64,000 bases of DNA. Source: Heliopora coerulea (Eukaryota > Cnidaria > Anthozoa > Scleralcyonacea > Helioporidae). Positions 41,501 to 56,500 of the stretch are shown here, piece by piece. A model generated the notes under the pieces. That model ran no database searches. It was not told the DNA's origin and was given only the letters and a program-made list of their open reading frames with translations. Positions within the stretch are counted from its first letter, which is position 1; each line of letters begins with the position of its first letter. The position numbers and the translations under genes are program-made. The stretch lies in the NCBI GenBank assembly GCA_030142905.1, contig JASJOG010000175.1, forward strand, positions 1 to 64,000. Reading direction: 5' to 3'.

Positions 41501-44500
41501 TAGAATTCTACGTGAAACTTAAGGTATATGATCTCTGCAAAAGCAGAGTGTGTGGACTTTCGATTAAGTACGCAGAGCAACAGACTGAAGATTCTATTAA
41601 GTACTAAGGCTAGTAAATAATGGTGACATTGTCTTCAATACTGCTGTATTACAGTTGGTTTTATGGTGGAAAGTTCTGATATGCCTGTTAAACTATGGGG
41701 CATCTTCCTTATAAGACTGTCGACTCGCTGAATTACCTCGCATCACATTTACAGTTTACGGAATTACTTAGTTATAATTACTGCAGTATTGGCATCATTT
41801 GGTACCTTAACTCCCTTTACAATGGTCCCGTCAAAGGCCTGCTGAGCTGCAGATGCTCCAACATCGTTACTGTCTTTTGAAATCACCTGAATTAAACAAA
41901 AGTGGAAGGACTGTGAGAGAGATCTGTTGTTGCGCTGTTTCATCATTGTCAATATACAGGTGGATTTACAAACAAACGAGCAAAAATTGAACAAACAAAC
42001 AAACAAAACAAAACAAACAAAAAACAAACAAACGGTCGATAAGAAAGAAAAGGTGACAGAAGGAGGAAATGAGAGAAGTAGATAGACATACAGAAATGAA
42101 TACCAGCTACCTAACTTGTAAACACACAACTAAGCAAATGAATAAACAAGCAAACACACAAACGAAACGAACTAGTCAACGTGTAAACAACAAACCTGAA
42201 CAGGTCCTGGAGGTCCGGGTGGACCCGGAGGACCTGGTGGTCCTATGTCACCCTTAACCTATCGAAGACCGAAGGAAACTTGAGTAAGAAGGAATCAATT
42301 GCATGTCAAATGTGCTTGAAAAATTGGCTAACGACTTCTATAAAATACTATACCGTTGGCCCTGGTGTCCCCACATCGCCCTATGTACAAAACGAAAAGA
42401 TAATTTCAAGTTTCAATGTAAAAGATCGAGATCGAACTGGATGAATGAGCAGAACAAAAGAATCCAAATGTAAACCAACAGTAACTTCGAATTAAATTAC
42501 CTCACGGTATGAACAACAACACTTATTAAAATTCAACGTTGTAACGAGGTTTTAGCTACAAAATTAGTTACTGAAGCATTCATACCTTTTCACCTTTCAC
42601 GCCTGGTAAACCCTAAACGGAAGAAAAGTGATGAGAAAGTGAAAATCTGGGATAAAGTGATGTTTCATGAGAAAGAAAGAAATAAGAGGAGCAAGTAATG
42701 TTATAAAAACAGAATGCTACGTTGGCACAGTGTTAAGTACAGGATGAAAAGCCACAAGAGGTTCAGAAACTGGCGATAACATAAAAACAGGAAATCCTAA
42801 CGCTTCTAGAAAAGGTCCATAATCTTCTCCAAAGGTACCAAGTTATGAAGCAAGTTTAAACTCTTCAGTGTCCCAATAAAGACTACAAGATAGCTCGGGA
42901 TTTTTTGCAAACCTCTCGGCTGGATAAAAATTGTATAAAATTCCGCAATCCTTTTAAGTTTATTTCATTTTTTTTTTGCTATCTTTTGTTTGTAAAACCA
43001 TGATCTTGTTAATTTAGTAAAATTCATTGTTACCTCAACGCGTGGTCCCGGAGGTCCAGGTTTTCCTTGGGATCCCGGTGGTCCTGGTCTACCCGGTTCG
43101 CCAACGTCACCCTGCAAACAATTATCGGTAAGTTAATGTATGGCACACGTGAAATGCAGACGAGAGAAGAATCCTAGAAATTCCACAGCGTTTCTTGCCA
43201 TAGGAGAAAGGAACACGACATGAATTCTAATCTACGTGCTTTCGGAACTTTGTACATTCTGGTTACATTTCAAATGTTACGATACCTACTTTTGCTCCAG
43301 GCCTTCCATCTTGTCCAGGCACACCTATAACTCCTTCTTCACCCTACAGAAATAATTTGCCATTTGAAACTCACACGACAGCTCACTCCTCGGGGGAATT
43401 TTAGATCTCCTGTACGCGTAATTTTAAACGACTTTAGCAAGCCAAATTATCTGAAGTAGCAGAATCTAGCGTTTCATATTTTGCAACGATTATCTGTGAC
43501 TGCTTAGTCAATGTTTGAAGGAACAGGTTGGCAGGAGATTGCCTTGTCTTGTACTACAATATTTTTTTGCTGATTGTCCTTGCAGCAAGGTTTGAAGAAT
43601 AAAATCTTGGGAACGAATTGCCCTGAAGAAAATGGGCGCAAAAAAAGCCACACGGCTTTTCTCAAAGTTTAGGCCATATTATTTAATTTCAGTGAGGCCT
43701 TATATCCAACCACGGGTAAACCTGATTCGCAGCTCATTGAAAAATCGTGCATCCAATGAAAAGAAATAAGCAATTGTTTTTGAACTTTTTTTGAACTTTT
43801 TTTTTTGTCATTTCCTCGCTTATCATCTGATGCATGTAAAACAGCGTTCTAGGAAGTATAGCATTTTTACATGACAAACCTTATTTCCTTTAAAGCCTTG
43901 AGGTCCCTGGGCTCCTCTGGGTCCCGTGATAATCTGAACAACAGAATCAACACATCATTAAAAGGTTTGTGTATTGCATATCAGTGTAACAAAATATCAG
44001 ACATAACTACAGGAAATAATTAAAATTCTTGACAGAGTGTTATTTGACAATAAACTGGAGCAAGTAGAACCAGCTGGGGAGGGGGGGGGGTAGTGGCATA
44101 GCTAGGAATATCTTTATCTCTTAATTCTTTCATAGCTTCTCTCCTTCAAGCCATTATCAGCAGTTCCATTTTTCCACGTTCTATTTGAACAGTTTTACTA
44201 AACTTTGGTACAATGATTGTGGTGACAGAAAATAATGCGTCTGGGGAATCGTTTGATGATTAACTGACATGAAAATAAATCTTTGTACACGGCGAGTCCC
44301 TTCCGAAATAAGTCGTAGTTCCTCTATCGGCTATTTTGAAGTTTGACGAGTTTCATAACCATCTTCAACATTTAACTCATGTCACTTTTACGCCATCGAA
44401 CCCTGCTGAATATCGTTTAAGGAAAGGTTTAAATCATATTCCGCTTCCTACCCACTTCTCTCCTTTGGTATCTAACTCAGTCGGGTGGATCTCTTCATGG

Positions 44501-47500
44501 TTTACTTACGCTAACTTAGCAACACGCTTTCCTCATACCTTAACTTTTCCGTCAGCGTCAGGAACGGTCACAACCTGTCCTGGTTCTCCTGGCTTTCCCG
44601 GTTGTCCTGGTTCACCCTTAGATGACAACTCAAATGTTAGCAATTGGTATATTTGATTTGCGATTAAACAGGCTGGCAACCAAGACTAAGATCAACTGTT
44701 GCGATGGAAGAAACCCGAACGGCATAAGACGTCGCTGAAACAAGCCAGCCCGTTACAGAGGCAGTTTGTCTCACATAATGTTGAACCAAATCTCAGTTTC
44801 AGTTACCTGGCTTGCTCGGCTGACGAGGAAGCTCGTCTTCGTATAATCAAGCCTTTACCAAACTTACATGCAGCTTTTACCTTGCTTCCTTTGGGACCAG
44901 GAGATCCCCACTCTCCAACTAGGCCAGGCGACCCAGTCGCATTGTCTCCACTTATTTTCATGGTTTTTCCCGGTGGTCCAGGAGGTCCAGGAGGTCCTGG
45001 AAGTCCTCTATGTGTGGTCGCATTTGACAACAGTGATGAGGATCCTGGAGGACCAGGGGGACCAGGTGGACCAACACCAGGCTCACCCTGAGAAGAATGT
45101 TATGGTTAAGATATGACTGGAATGAATGTAGTTGTAAACATTTCGTGCATTCACAGCATAAACTAATTTCATCTCAGTAAAATAAACAGACCAAATGAAT
45201 TAGTAAGACAATTCACCGCTGCCACATGTGTATAGCTATGGGTGAACAATGATGTACTGTTGTCATGTAGTTGTGTCAATGAACTGTGTTTTCTTAGCAT
45301 TTAGCCAACCTTTAAGTTACTAGACTTAAATGAAGTTTTCAACTATACCGAAAGAATACACTTTACGCTCATTCCGGTATTCTTTTGGACTAAAGTTACT
45401 ATCAAAATAGTGTTCTGAATACCACACGACACCTGTGAATTTATAGCCATATTGCAAGTTAGTCGTGTGACTTAAAAATTACCACGAGAAGTTTAAATCA
45501 AGGACATCGGAATTTTAAATTACGTACCGGTGGACCTGGTTCGCCTTTCTGGCCCTGAAACAAGATACATAAAAAACAAAACGTTTGAAAAATCCAGGAT
45601 GGCTTGAAACTGCATTAACCAAAGCCTTAGGAGCCTTAATTCTTCGCGCAAATGTTAATAGCCAGCAAAGAATAGGGGGGTACTTTTGGAGCCGATTTTG
45701 ACGATCGTTACTTCAGAATGTGGATGAAGGCCGGTGCAGAGTACCTGCCATTTAGAAATCAGATATCTTGGTAAAACAAGGAGCTTGACTACACGTACAG
45801 GTTGACTCATCCGATTTCACATTACTTGCATCGATTGGTGTCTGTTCCATCCTGAAGTACTGCCATTCGGTTCACTCCAGATTAGAGTAAAAAATTGAGG
45901 AAAATTGCGATACTATGTAATTCTATTCAATCCGACAACACAACATTATGTCTACTTTTTCGTTCAGTTTAGGTAAACACTGTTCCTTTTATTCTTAAAC
46001 TGGGTAAAGATCGCGTATTATTCTAGAACTTTTTCAAAAAAGCCGATTTTGAAAAATCTGATTAAATACGGGAAAATATATAGATAATAAGTGACATACC
46101 TTTAAACCGACTTCTCCTCTCTCACCCTACAATAAAGCAAACAAAATTTTCCAAAATAAGGATTTTTTAAAACTAAGCCTGGTAAAAGTTCAAGCCTCAT
46201 ATCTATAAGCAAATCCGAAACTGCAACTCAGGCCTCCACGCTAGTTTGAGCGTTTAGTTTTCGTAGACGCTCTTGAAGTTTCCTTCACAGTGGATACCAC
46301 TCGCAGTGCCTTCAAGGGTTGAAAGTTGATGCAATGATTAAGAAAAAAACATTTTTATGTGGTGGTAGTCTGGTTTGGGGGATCGTAAGAAGAAAATCAG
46401 TTTCTCAAATAATCTAAAAAGAGCATTCTTTATTTTGATGAAGATTAGTAAAAATTAAACAACTTCCATTTAAACTTACCTTGATGGCGTCTCCCGGGTC
46501 ACCTTTCATGCCCTAAAAAACCCACAACAAAGTATTTTACTTAACTTTTGGTCCTGCGAAGGACATGAACGAATGACTGATAGATTAACATGTGCGAACA
46601 AACCCTTACAACAACTTGTATCGTTACAGAAATTATATCAGTTCTGTCTTGAGGTGTTTATTTGGTAATTTTTTTTAAGTGTTATGCCATCCCCCGAATA
46701 TAGAAAGCTTATGAAGTCCGTTCTGTAACGACAATTCAGCTGAGGGAAACAGCAGAGTAAATTATATCTTCGGTATCCTTTTCAAAAATCCGTTTGACGT
46801 GTTGAAGCAACGATGAACAAAATTGAATAAAAGGTTCGAAAGTTTGAACAATTGCTGAAACTGAAATCAGAAAACCCTTACCTGTTCTCTTTGCCCCGAA
46901 CGTAAAGATCATCTGATTTCAGATTCGGTAATTCCTCAAACTTTCGAACTTTTAACTTTGTACACATCATTTAATACTGTCTCATTTTTTTTTTGCCACT
47001 GATGAACCATGTTGTTGGTTCATCATTGTGTTTCATCCAAGTTAACATTGTTGATAAACCATAGTTCGGTCAGCTGTGCTGCGTCAACTACAGAGATTGC
47101 TACGTGTCTAGCATATCAACATCAAATAAAACATTTCTTACCTTAATTCCTGGAAGTCCAAAGGAACCTTTGTCACCCTTTTCCCCCTTGAACTATGAAA
47201 TTCAAAATGAATTAGAATTAATTCAGGGCGTACAGGATTTGAAAAGGAGGTGACGTTTCTGAGGAAAACGTCGAAGTGTACGCATAAATGGCAAAGAGAA
47301 TAACAAATGAAATACATGCTGCTGCTGCATGTGGTAAGAAGTGAAACACACTGCGAGCCTAGCAAGGGAGTGATGTTTCACCAATAAACTTCAACTTTTG
47401 TTGTCATTTATTCTCTCCAACGGAGCTTGGAAAGGAATCCGTATAGTCAAATGGACAGCGGGAAAGGAATCAAACTGAGGAATGTGTGAAACATCTGCTG

Positions 47501-50500
47501 CACTCGAGCGAATGCGCAAGAGATTTGTGGGACTCGAGCGGTCTGTGAAAGATTCGTGAGGCACAGATATGTGTGTGGAAGGTTTTCAGGGTTCTAGGAA
47601 GTGAATGAGAATTCAAAGGGATCGAAAAAGTGCGTAATAGCGACCTGGGACATAGCCTCATCGGTTTTGCGATCCATGTTGGAACACTATAAGGGCTGCC
47701 AAAAGTAATATCGAAAGAAGAAACGTTAAGCCGGTCAATTCTTACCCCGAATCCAGGAATTCCTTCTGGTCCAGGATCTCCTTTCAAGCCAATGTCTCCC
47801 CTGTCACCTTTTTCACCTTTGTCTGGCTGCAAGTGAATTTGGTCACATGACGAGGAAGGTTTTAGTGATATATTTCTGAGAACTTTACGAATAAACTGTA
47901 CTAGTATCTAACGTCATGTTCATAAAAGTCATTTTGCAAGGAGGTCAACCCCGTAGTTAATAAAGAATGAAACATATGAGTTTTGTTACTGTAGTGTTTT
48001 GTTTCTAACGAGAACTATATTTTTTTCAAAATAAAAGAAAAACTTAAATTGCCATACAACTCCTAATCGGAGTTCTGTTCAGTGTGATCACCAGTCAGTT
48101 TGACACTGCTTTTTTTTTTTCTACGAGACTTCGTGGAGGACTTTTCAAAAATTAAAACTCGTGCAGTTTCAACTGACTAACGTCTGGGACTTTTGTCCAC
48201 ATCTTAAGGATTTAGTTAGAGTGATTTTTCTTCGGGAAAAAGCCATTTGACATAATGATACATTAGACAAGTATCGTCGGTTATTTACCTTTATTGTGAA
48301 CACCGGTCCAGCGTCACCTCGTTCACCCTGCAAAAGTAAAAAATAAATTAGTTTCTCTTCAAAAAATCAGCCATAGATATCCCAAAAAAGTTTTAAAAAT
48401 TTCTGGGATTTAGACCTTTGATGGCGAAGTATTCTTCAAAAATACACCTAAAAGGAAATTCGAAAGAAATATTTCATAGGAAGAGTCCTCATAGTAACAT
48501 CTTTCTCACAATACCTTGTCTCCCTTCTCTCCTTTCACGTTCTGCAAAAGAAAGGAATGATTCAGACAATCGAGGCTCTAAGTGAATACTTCACACAATC
48601 TAGGCTCTAAGTCAATACTTCAAACAATCTAGGCTCTAATGATGTTGATGGTTGGAGTTATATATTTAGGGATAATTTCCTTCAATACATACTTGTCGTG
48701 CAGATCCAGCATCACCCTTATCATCTTCAATGCTTTCGCTTTTCTCTCCCTGTAAAAAAGGATCTCTTGTAGCGAAGACATGTAGATCGGCACACAGTAA
48801 GCAAGGGATTTCGAAATAATATCAGAGTTCGGATTTCACTGCAATGGGTTAGAAAACGAATCTTTTGTCCTTTGATGCTCGTAAGAGTGGCCTGCTTTCC
48901 CAAGCAAAAATTACAACAACGATAACAAAAATGGCAACAATGAAAAATGACAGCAATGGTAGTTTAAACTGGGACAGCAAGAAAGTACAACACTGTAATT
49001 AGAAGTAAATTTAGGTAATGATAATAATGATCACAATAACAACTACAACAACAACGACAACAGCCACAACAACAACAGCAACAACGACAACAACAACAGC
49101 AGCAGCAACAACAACAACACCACCACCACCACCACTGCCAACAACAACAATGAACAACAACAACAATAATAATAATAATAACAATACAGGTAAATCAATC
49201 AAATCATTTGAATCAATTGTGCAATCACCCACTTACGATGTTCATCTATGACAATCATGCATGCGATTTGCCGTTCATCTCCTTGATTTCATGATTAAAA
49301 TGATTGGTTATTTTGATTGACTGAATTTTATTTCGTCAGGAAAGCGAAAAAACGTTTGGTTGTTCATACCTGAGTAAAAGCCCTAATTGCGGCGACATCA
49401 TTATCACAGTCGATAGAGCAAGGTATCATGTTATCACTCAAATGCGAGTCTACGGTCTGTTCCAGAACATAAAACCCGGAGCAAAATAAAGATTTCAACG
49501 TTAATAAAATAGTTAAATCGTTCCACACTTAGCCTGACACCATAACGTGTTGTATCCACGTGTTGAATTGAATTGGAGTTTCTGCAGTGAATTTGTTATC
49601 ATGGCGGTGCACGTTTTCGTAACGAACATGCATACATGCTTGTGCACCGATGTGAATGTATACATGATTGCACGTCGGCATGCGCGAGTAGTTGTACCTG
49701 TATCTATAGATATACATAAACTTGCATGTGGTTATGCATATATGTACTTGTCCATGTTCGTGTTCGTGCCCGTGAATGCGTCCGTGTCCATGTCAGTAAG
49801 CGTGTACGTTGCGACGTTCATATTCAAGTGCGTTTCCGTGTCCGTGTCCGTCTTGACTGTAAGTGTATATGTAAATGTCAGTTTGTACTTCGGTTATTTT
49901 AAACTTTTTGTGTTATCTTCGTCCTAGTATGGTGTGTTTTTGTGCTCGCACTGGATAGGGTTGGATGAGATTGAGTTTGGTAGAACTGGGCTTCGCCGGA
50001 CCGCGTTGCATTGAGCTGGATTGAACTGTACTGTGCCAGGCTTGGGCGAGTTAGGCTGGGTTAGGTTTGATTGGACTGGGAATGGTGACTGATGGCTATT
50101 CCGTGCTACGCTATTGTTGTGTTGCGTTGCGCTGTGCTGTGCCATGTTGCGCTATATTGTGTCGTATTGTGTCGTGCTGGGTTGTGTTGTGCTTTGCTGC
50201 GCAGTGCTCAACTCTGTTGTGCAATGCTATACGGATCAGTGTTGTGCTGTGCTTTCCTGTGCTGTGAGATGTTACGTTGCGTTGTTCTGCCTTATACTGT
50301 GTAATACAGTCTAATAATTGAAGTGTTATATAAAGTAAGGTATGTTAAACTCCATGTAAAACATAAGGTTTGATATTAGAAATGTAATAATTATCAAACA
50401 AAAGAACGCGGTGCTAGTTTGTTAAAATCGTGATAAGGTTAAGTAAAACAGTGGAACAAAAAGTAAACTAACAAAAATAACAGAAATTAATAAGGAGCGT

Positions 50501-53500
50501 ATTATGGTGGCGCCAAGTGACTCCATGACAGTTTTTTTATGAGAAATTGTGGAAGAATACGAAAGTCCGAGCGAAAGTCATGATGAACGACGTAATTTTT
50601 CGCTGAAGTTGGTGAATGCATAAGTAGATAAAGTCAAGCGAATATACTTACCGGAATGAAGTCGGCGACTACATTTCCACCTGCTCCACGAGGTTTAACG
50701 GTAGTTTTCACGCTCAAACCCACAGTGCGTTCCGTAACCGAAGTCACATTACTAGATCCAACTTCACTCGTCTTTTCTGTTCCTCTTCCCGTCACTGGTT
50801 CCGTAGTCACGGTCGTCGATGCGTCAGTTGACGCATTCCCAGATGCTGTACTGCCAGTCTCACTGGGATTTGTTATTTTGCTGCCTGAGACTTTTTCTGT
50901 AATTTTCACTTTAGTTTCTTCAGTGGATTGGGTCGTGGATGCGACTAAAGGTGTTTGGAGGATCGTGGGTCTCTTTCCAACTGTTGCATTCGCGGGTGGT
51001 GAGATCTCGCTATAAATATCGCTGTTGGTTGAACTTGGTGATTCTAAACTGCTGTCCGCCATCACAACGGGTGTTTTTGTTGATGTAACCACGGTTACCG
51101 TTGGGTATCTTGTAGCAGTATCTGTGGAGCCGACAGTTGCGGATTCAAGAGCTTCAGGTGTTGTGGAATCATCGCCACTTCCAATTGGTGACTTTCCATC
51201 CTAGAATAAGGAACCAACGTGCCGAGACAAGATCGAAACATCACGATGATAAAAACAACTGTTCGATACTCTGCCATAAATTGACAGAACAACGTACTAA
51301 GGTTTCGAGCGAACGTCCTTCATCACGGTGAAATGCTAGGTAAAATCTAATGAAGCACTTTCTTTCGAAACATCAGTACGTTTTGCTCTTGATTTTGGCT
51401 GAGCACTTACATTAAAAATTTTCCACGTTGATTCAGAGCTGCCTATGCAACACTCCATTTTTGATACAACCAGCTTATATTAATAAGCCCAGTAGAAAAT
51501 TGATCAATGGAATATGGGTAGATTTAACAGAGGTGTAACAAGGACATTCGTACTGGGGGACCTTGAGGGACCCTCGTGAACAAGAGGTCAACATGCATTC
51601 AGGAGAGACTTAGTGCGGTGCGCCTCAAACACGTAAACAGTAGGTTTTATATTAAGGGCCGCAACGCGAGCGCAACGGCCAAGGGGAAGTAGTATGGAAG
51701 TCAGTAGGAGACAAAGTAGGTCACTCACTCCGCACGCAACATGACTCACTTCTCATATAAAATAAATTTCATACACAAATTCCCAATTTCATGTTTGGAA
51801 ATCGTGTTTCATAAACGAGGATCTCGCATGCGAAGTTTTGAGCCATTCCAGTTAACACAGGAATCCGATACTTCACAGGTGACCATTTCCCTGTCTCATA
51901 AGTGAATAGTGTTTGTCCTAGGCGAGTTGACATGAATAGTTCTCATAATCCCAAAATGTGTTCCAGTTGATCACTAAGCTAGACCCCTCAGAAGTTCTTG
52001 AAATTGTTTTCCGAATTTTACGATTTCCTAGACATTGTACTCAAGAAAGAACAATATTAATTATATTACTCACGCCTCCGTCGTCCATGATATCTTTGCA
52101 ATGAGTAGCCGCTTCACCGGGATCTTGATGAAGCTTTAGTTCAGCAATACTTCCCTGTTAACATAAGCAGTAGATGGAGACTAAGACACCCAGGGTGTGT
52201 ATCTTAAGTGGAACATTTTTACGTTTGGCATAACGAGGAAGGTCGAGGATGGTGGTAATCTTTCATGAACTTTGAAGTGAGATCACCCATTTTGAATAAC
52301 AACTTTAACAACATCTAGCATTCTTTGTAAAGCAACACTAAAACTACGGGCCGTCAGGTAAACTCTTACTGCAGACGAAATAATCTTAAAATCAGTCTTA
52401 ACATATAGAACCAATAGCTGAACCCCGAACTGTTCGGGAATTTTTGGTACGTGGGAAAACATGAAACAGCCATCCGAAATGATCCGTCATTTGTACAAAC
52501 GAAGAGTTATGATTGGTTCACTATATTAGTGAAGTCATCTGGGCCTGTCCTTTCATTAAGTAGGAGTAAGAAACATTGAAAATGCACGAAGAATAACACG
52601 ATTGAAAGGTGGGTGTTATAAATTTAACCTAAAAAAAAACAAACTTCTTTTACAAAGAGCCAAAATTAAACTCAAATAAAAAGAAATAAAAAACTCACCT
52701 CAAAACTTCGATGGTTTGGATTTTGGCCGGCTTTTCCAATATAGAACAGGCTAGTTCCGGGAATGAAAAATGCACCCCAACTTTTCTGAGAAACCTTGGT
52801 TTCCTTTTCGGCCGGACAGTCGTAGTACAACGTCAGAGCGTCACCTTGCTTGCCGAGCGAAAAACTCATCCACTGTTTCGTGAAATCCTCCACATTAAAA
52901 CTCATGGTTTCTTTGATTGGGAAATACGGGTTGAAGTAAGTAAAGCGGATGGAGCTCTGTCCGACGTTCTCACCACTGGTCCGCACAGGAAGAATTTCCA
53001 AACTCAGATACACTTTCATACTATCCTCACTAGTAATGGCAAACAGCACACCTCCGTCTGCACTGTAAGGTTTCACTCTCACTGTTATCGCAAAGTCTGT
53101 CGGGAACGACCGTGGTAAGATGGTCTCCGCTGGACGCTGCACGTTTGCATTGGAGGAAATCTGAAACGCTGGGAACCCCCCGGCGCCCTCGGGACCAGAC
53201 ACAAACTGCACGCCGGTGGGCAGCGGTATGGATATCGCACTTGTTAAGTCAATGACACTTTCATCCTCAAGGGAGCCTGAAACAGAATTAAAGAAATGGA
53301 TTAGGTAAAATTCGATATTCGAACCGAAAATTTTGTGTATTTCTTTAACACGTGAAAACCGCGGACATTTTGTACACATCATATGGCTGATTCACATGTG
53401 AAATGAAGTATTTGAAACAAGTGTTTTATATATGAAATGGAAGATTCAGACATGGAGTTTTCATTTTTCATAAGCGTTACCTCCTCTAGAACTTCACGTT

Positions 53501-56500
53501 ATGGTGACCTAACCCTTCGTTGCTCCACGTTTACCAGGAAGACAGTTTACATAAAGTTATTGATTTTATCCATAGAAGCGGGTAAAGCCAACGTCTTAGA
53601 TCGAGATTGACCTGATAACCTCATGATTACGTCGACTAGCAAGGGTTATGCATCAGGACTGTAAAAATATTTTCGGCGACTTTTGTGGCTTGACGTTCAG
53701 CCGAAATTGCCATAAAAGACCCGCAAAATAAACCTTGCATTATAACCCGGTTTAGATAAACACAGTGAGTGACAGTGAATTGAAACTTCAGCCCACAATC
53801 AACACAGACCTTATCTTAAATACAAAAAAACAGATGCATAGCGTGAGAAAATTTAAAATACTTGGAGAATTATCCTGAATACGATTTGCAAAGTCACCGA
53901 CGAAAAGTCTGTTCACGCTTTTAAGATGAGAACAAAAGCAATAGTGTATTTCTTGCAATGGAAAATGACAACGAAACAAAAAAATGGTAACGAAAGTGGT
54001 GGAGAAATTTTAGCAGGGTTGAAAACAGGACTGACGGCATGAACAGGAAAAAATCAAAAACAAAAGTCCTCAAGCTAAATACCCATGTAGTGTCTATATA
54101 AAAAAACGTCAGCTTTCCTTTGCCACTAGCATTTGAATTTTGAAGGCACCACTGTACTGCTTGAAGCTACTTAGAACAATTGCCGTTCTTAGCTTTGCAT
54201 TGCCGGAATTTCTCTTTCTCTTTCAGTAAAGATCTTTGTATTAACAAACTGATCTTTGGTAACGGTCTAAAGCAAGCGAAGCTGTTCAGGGAAACTTGCT
54301 AGAAAAAGCAGAATTGATCGATGTGAGACTTAATATCGAGATCGCATTCCAGTATCGAGAATTACATGTTCCACACATGTTGGGGGTTATGGAGATTTTT
54401 ATCATTTATCTATTAAATAAACAAACATGACACAGATACAATCTTCGGAAACAGACAGCAGAGGCCACCTGAGTTTACCAACTTCGAAGTACTATTATCC
54501 GTGTATTCGCTGATCTAGTTGCTTTAGTCTCCTGTCTCTGACTCCGTAGTCAAGTCGAGCTCCAGTGCTAATTGTAAACGAAATAGCAGACGAACAACCA
54601 TAATTTCATCAAAGTTGGTATCTAATCGGGATGTTGAGAATTTGCCTCCAAGGTTTTCCCAACACAACTCACAATTGAAAAAATTTGGGGTTTTATTCAC
54701 AAGTAGATTCACGGTCCCTTATTGATTCACGGTGACAGTCCCCAACACAATTCCCTCGATTACATCCTACAGTCCCTTTCACTGATGTCTTGTTGGCTAC
54801 TTCGTACTTCCGTTTGCGCAAAACGTGCTCTCAATCAATCATCACTGTTTAAACTGATACCCTAACCCGACCTAGATATACTGTAATTCTAATTATTTTC
54901 GTATCACATTCGTACCTCGCTCTTGACTCACACAGTTTCCGACAAGGGTTTACTGATCAGATTATACTAAGCGGGTTCGGGTCGCGCCTCTTTTGAAATT
55001 TTTTGAATTCTCAAACCTCTGGAATGCAATTTCCTTTTAAGAGCCCTTATAAGAGAGATCTAAAGGTTTTTTAAGTTGCCTGTATTACGGGTGTATTACA
55101 TCACGTTCAAGATATTTATTAAAGAAAAAAAAGAAAGTAGTTTCTACTTGATCGTTGTACAATAAAAACAACTTTTATATCTCATCTCAATTTAAGGCAT
55201 TTCACAAGCTGTTAAAATTAAATGTTGTCTGTGAAAACCTTAGGGATGCTAATCTCAAGACGTATTTTCTTTCCTTGTTCGCAGAATTTCTGGATAACTC
55301 TTCAACTCTTCCAAGCAAGAACGGGAAAAAGGACATTACCGTTTCGTTTACAAGCTAAAGCGAAGCAAATTTGGACATATTCATACGTGATGATTCGCTA
55401 ATGACATTTAAGTATAAAGGAGCAGTAAGCAATGGCTTGAGAATGTTGAAAACGTCTAATTATCATTATCTGCGAAAGGAAAGGACACTTCTCCTTCCAA
55501 TATTATCTTGTTCGCAAACGTCAAAGATATTGAGTCAATTTCAATTTCACACGGATCACCTTAATGAAACGTATTAAGATCAGAAACACCGAAATGACTT
55601 GAAGACCAAATTTCGAGAAACATAAACTTTCATTGAAGTAACACCACGAATCGAGACTGAAAAAGAAACACGAGTTATAAGTTCACGTTTCCAATGCTTA
55701 CAGCACTATGAGAAATACCGGGAAATAGGGACACAAGGAAGAAGTATGAAGTCCGGATTTGAAGTTAATTGTCACTGGCCAATAACAGACAACATTACGG
55801 GTTAGAAACTTTAAAATTCAAAAAATTTACCTCAAATGAATAAATGCCACCGGCATAGGTAAGGTGTACCGGGTGATCTTTCCGCTGAGCATACAGGTAT
55901 ATTTCTCGCAGAGAGTAAATCAATGTACAGCTCAAACTAATGTATATTTTATTGCGTTATAAAGATCCGGTAATCCAGTCCACAGTCAAAACCTGTGGTG
56001 GCTGCTAATGGTTAGTGAGGGCATGCAGGGTTTATCCAACATCGCGCAGGCATACGTTTCACAGGCAACGGACAAGGAACATGTTATCAAGATGAAAGAC
56101 AAGAAAGAAACCTCAAAGATGGTTACAACACTACTTTCAAGCGCCCGCTCACGAAGAATTAAGTTTTTCTGAACTTGTTGAGCCTGTCACTCTTGCATAT
56201 GTGTACTGCAAAGGTCTTTTCTTCACAGCATATCCACAAATTGTTGCCGTAGGGTGAAAAACATTAGGAATCATCATCGGTTTGATGTAACTTCGTTTTA
56301 AATCTCGACATTTGATCAGATACAATCCAATAAATGGAATTTTTATACCAAGTACGTTTATATTCGTGACATAAAATTTACGCGAGCCGATTTGTCTCTT
56401 TCTCATTCATTTTGCGTGACAACATTTCAAAAAAAGCGGAGACAATGGGACAAAATGTTGTTCCTGTAACTTAACTAAATAAACAATTCTTTATCTTCAC

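Noticed and set aside
49547..50314. Several plus-strand frames rich in Val, Cys and Ser
   Set aside because: They follow degenerate GT-rich simple repeats and shift frame with the repeat; no family resemblance.
52711..53118. 135-codon plus-strand frame
   Set aside because: Shadow of the TSPN exon of the collagen gene.
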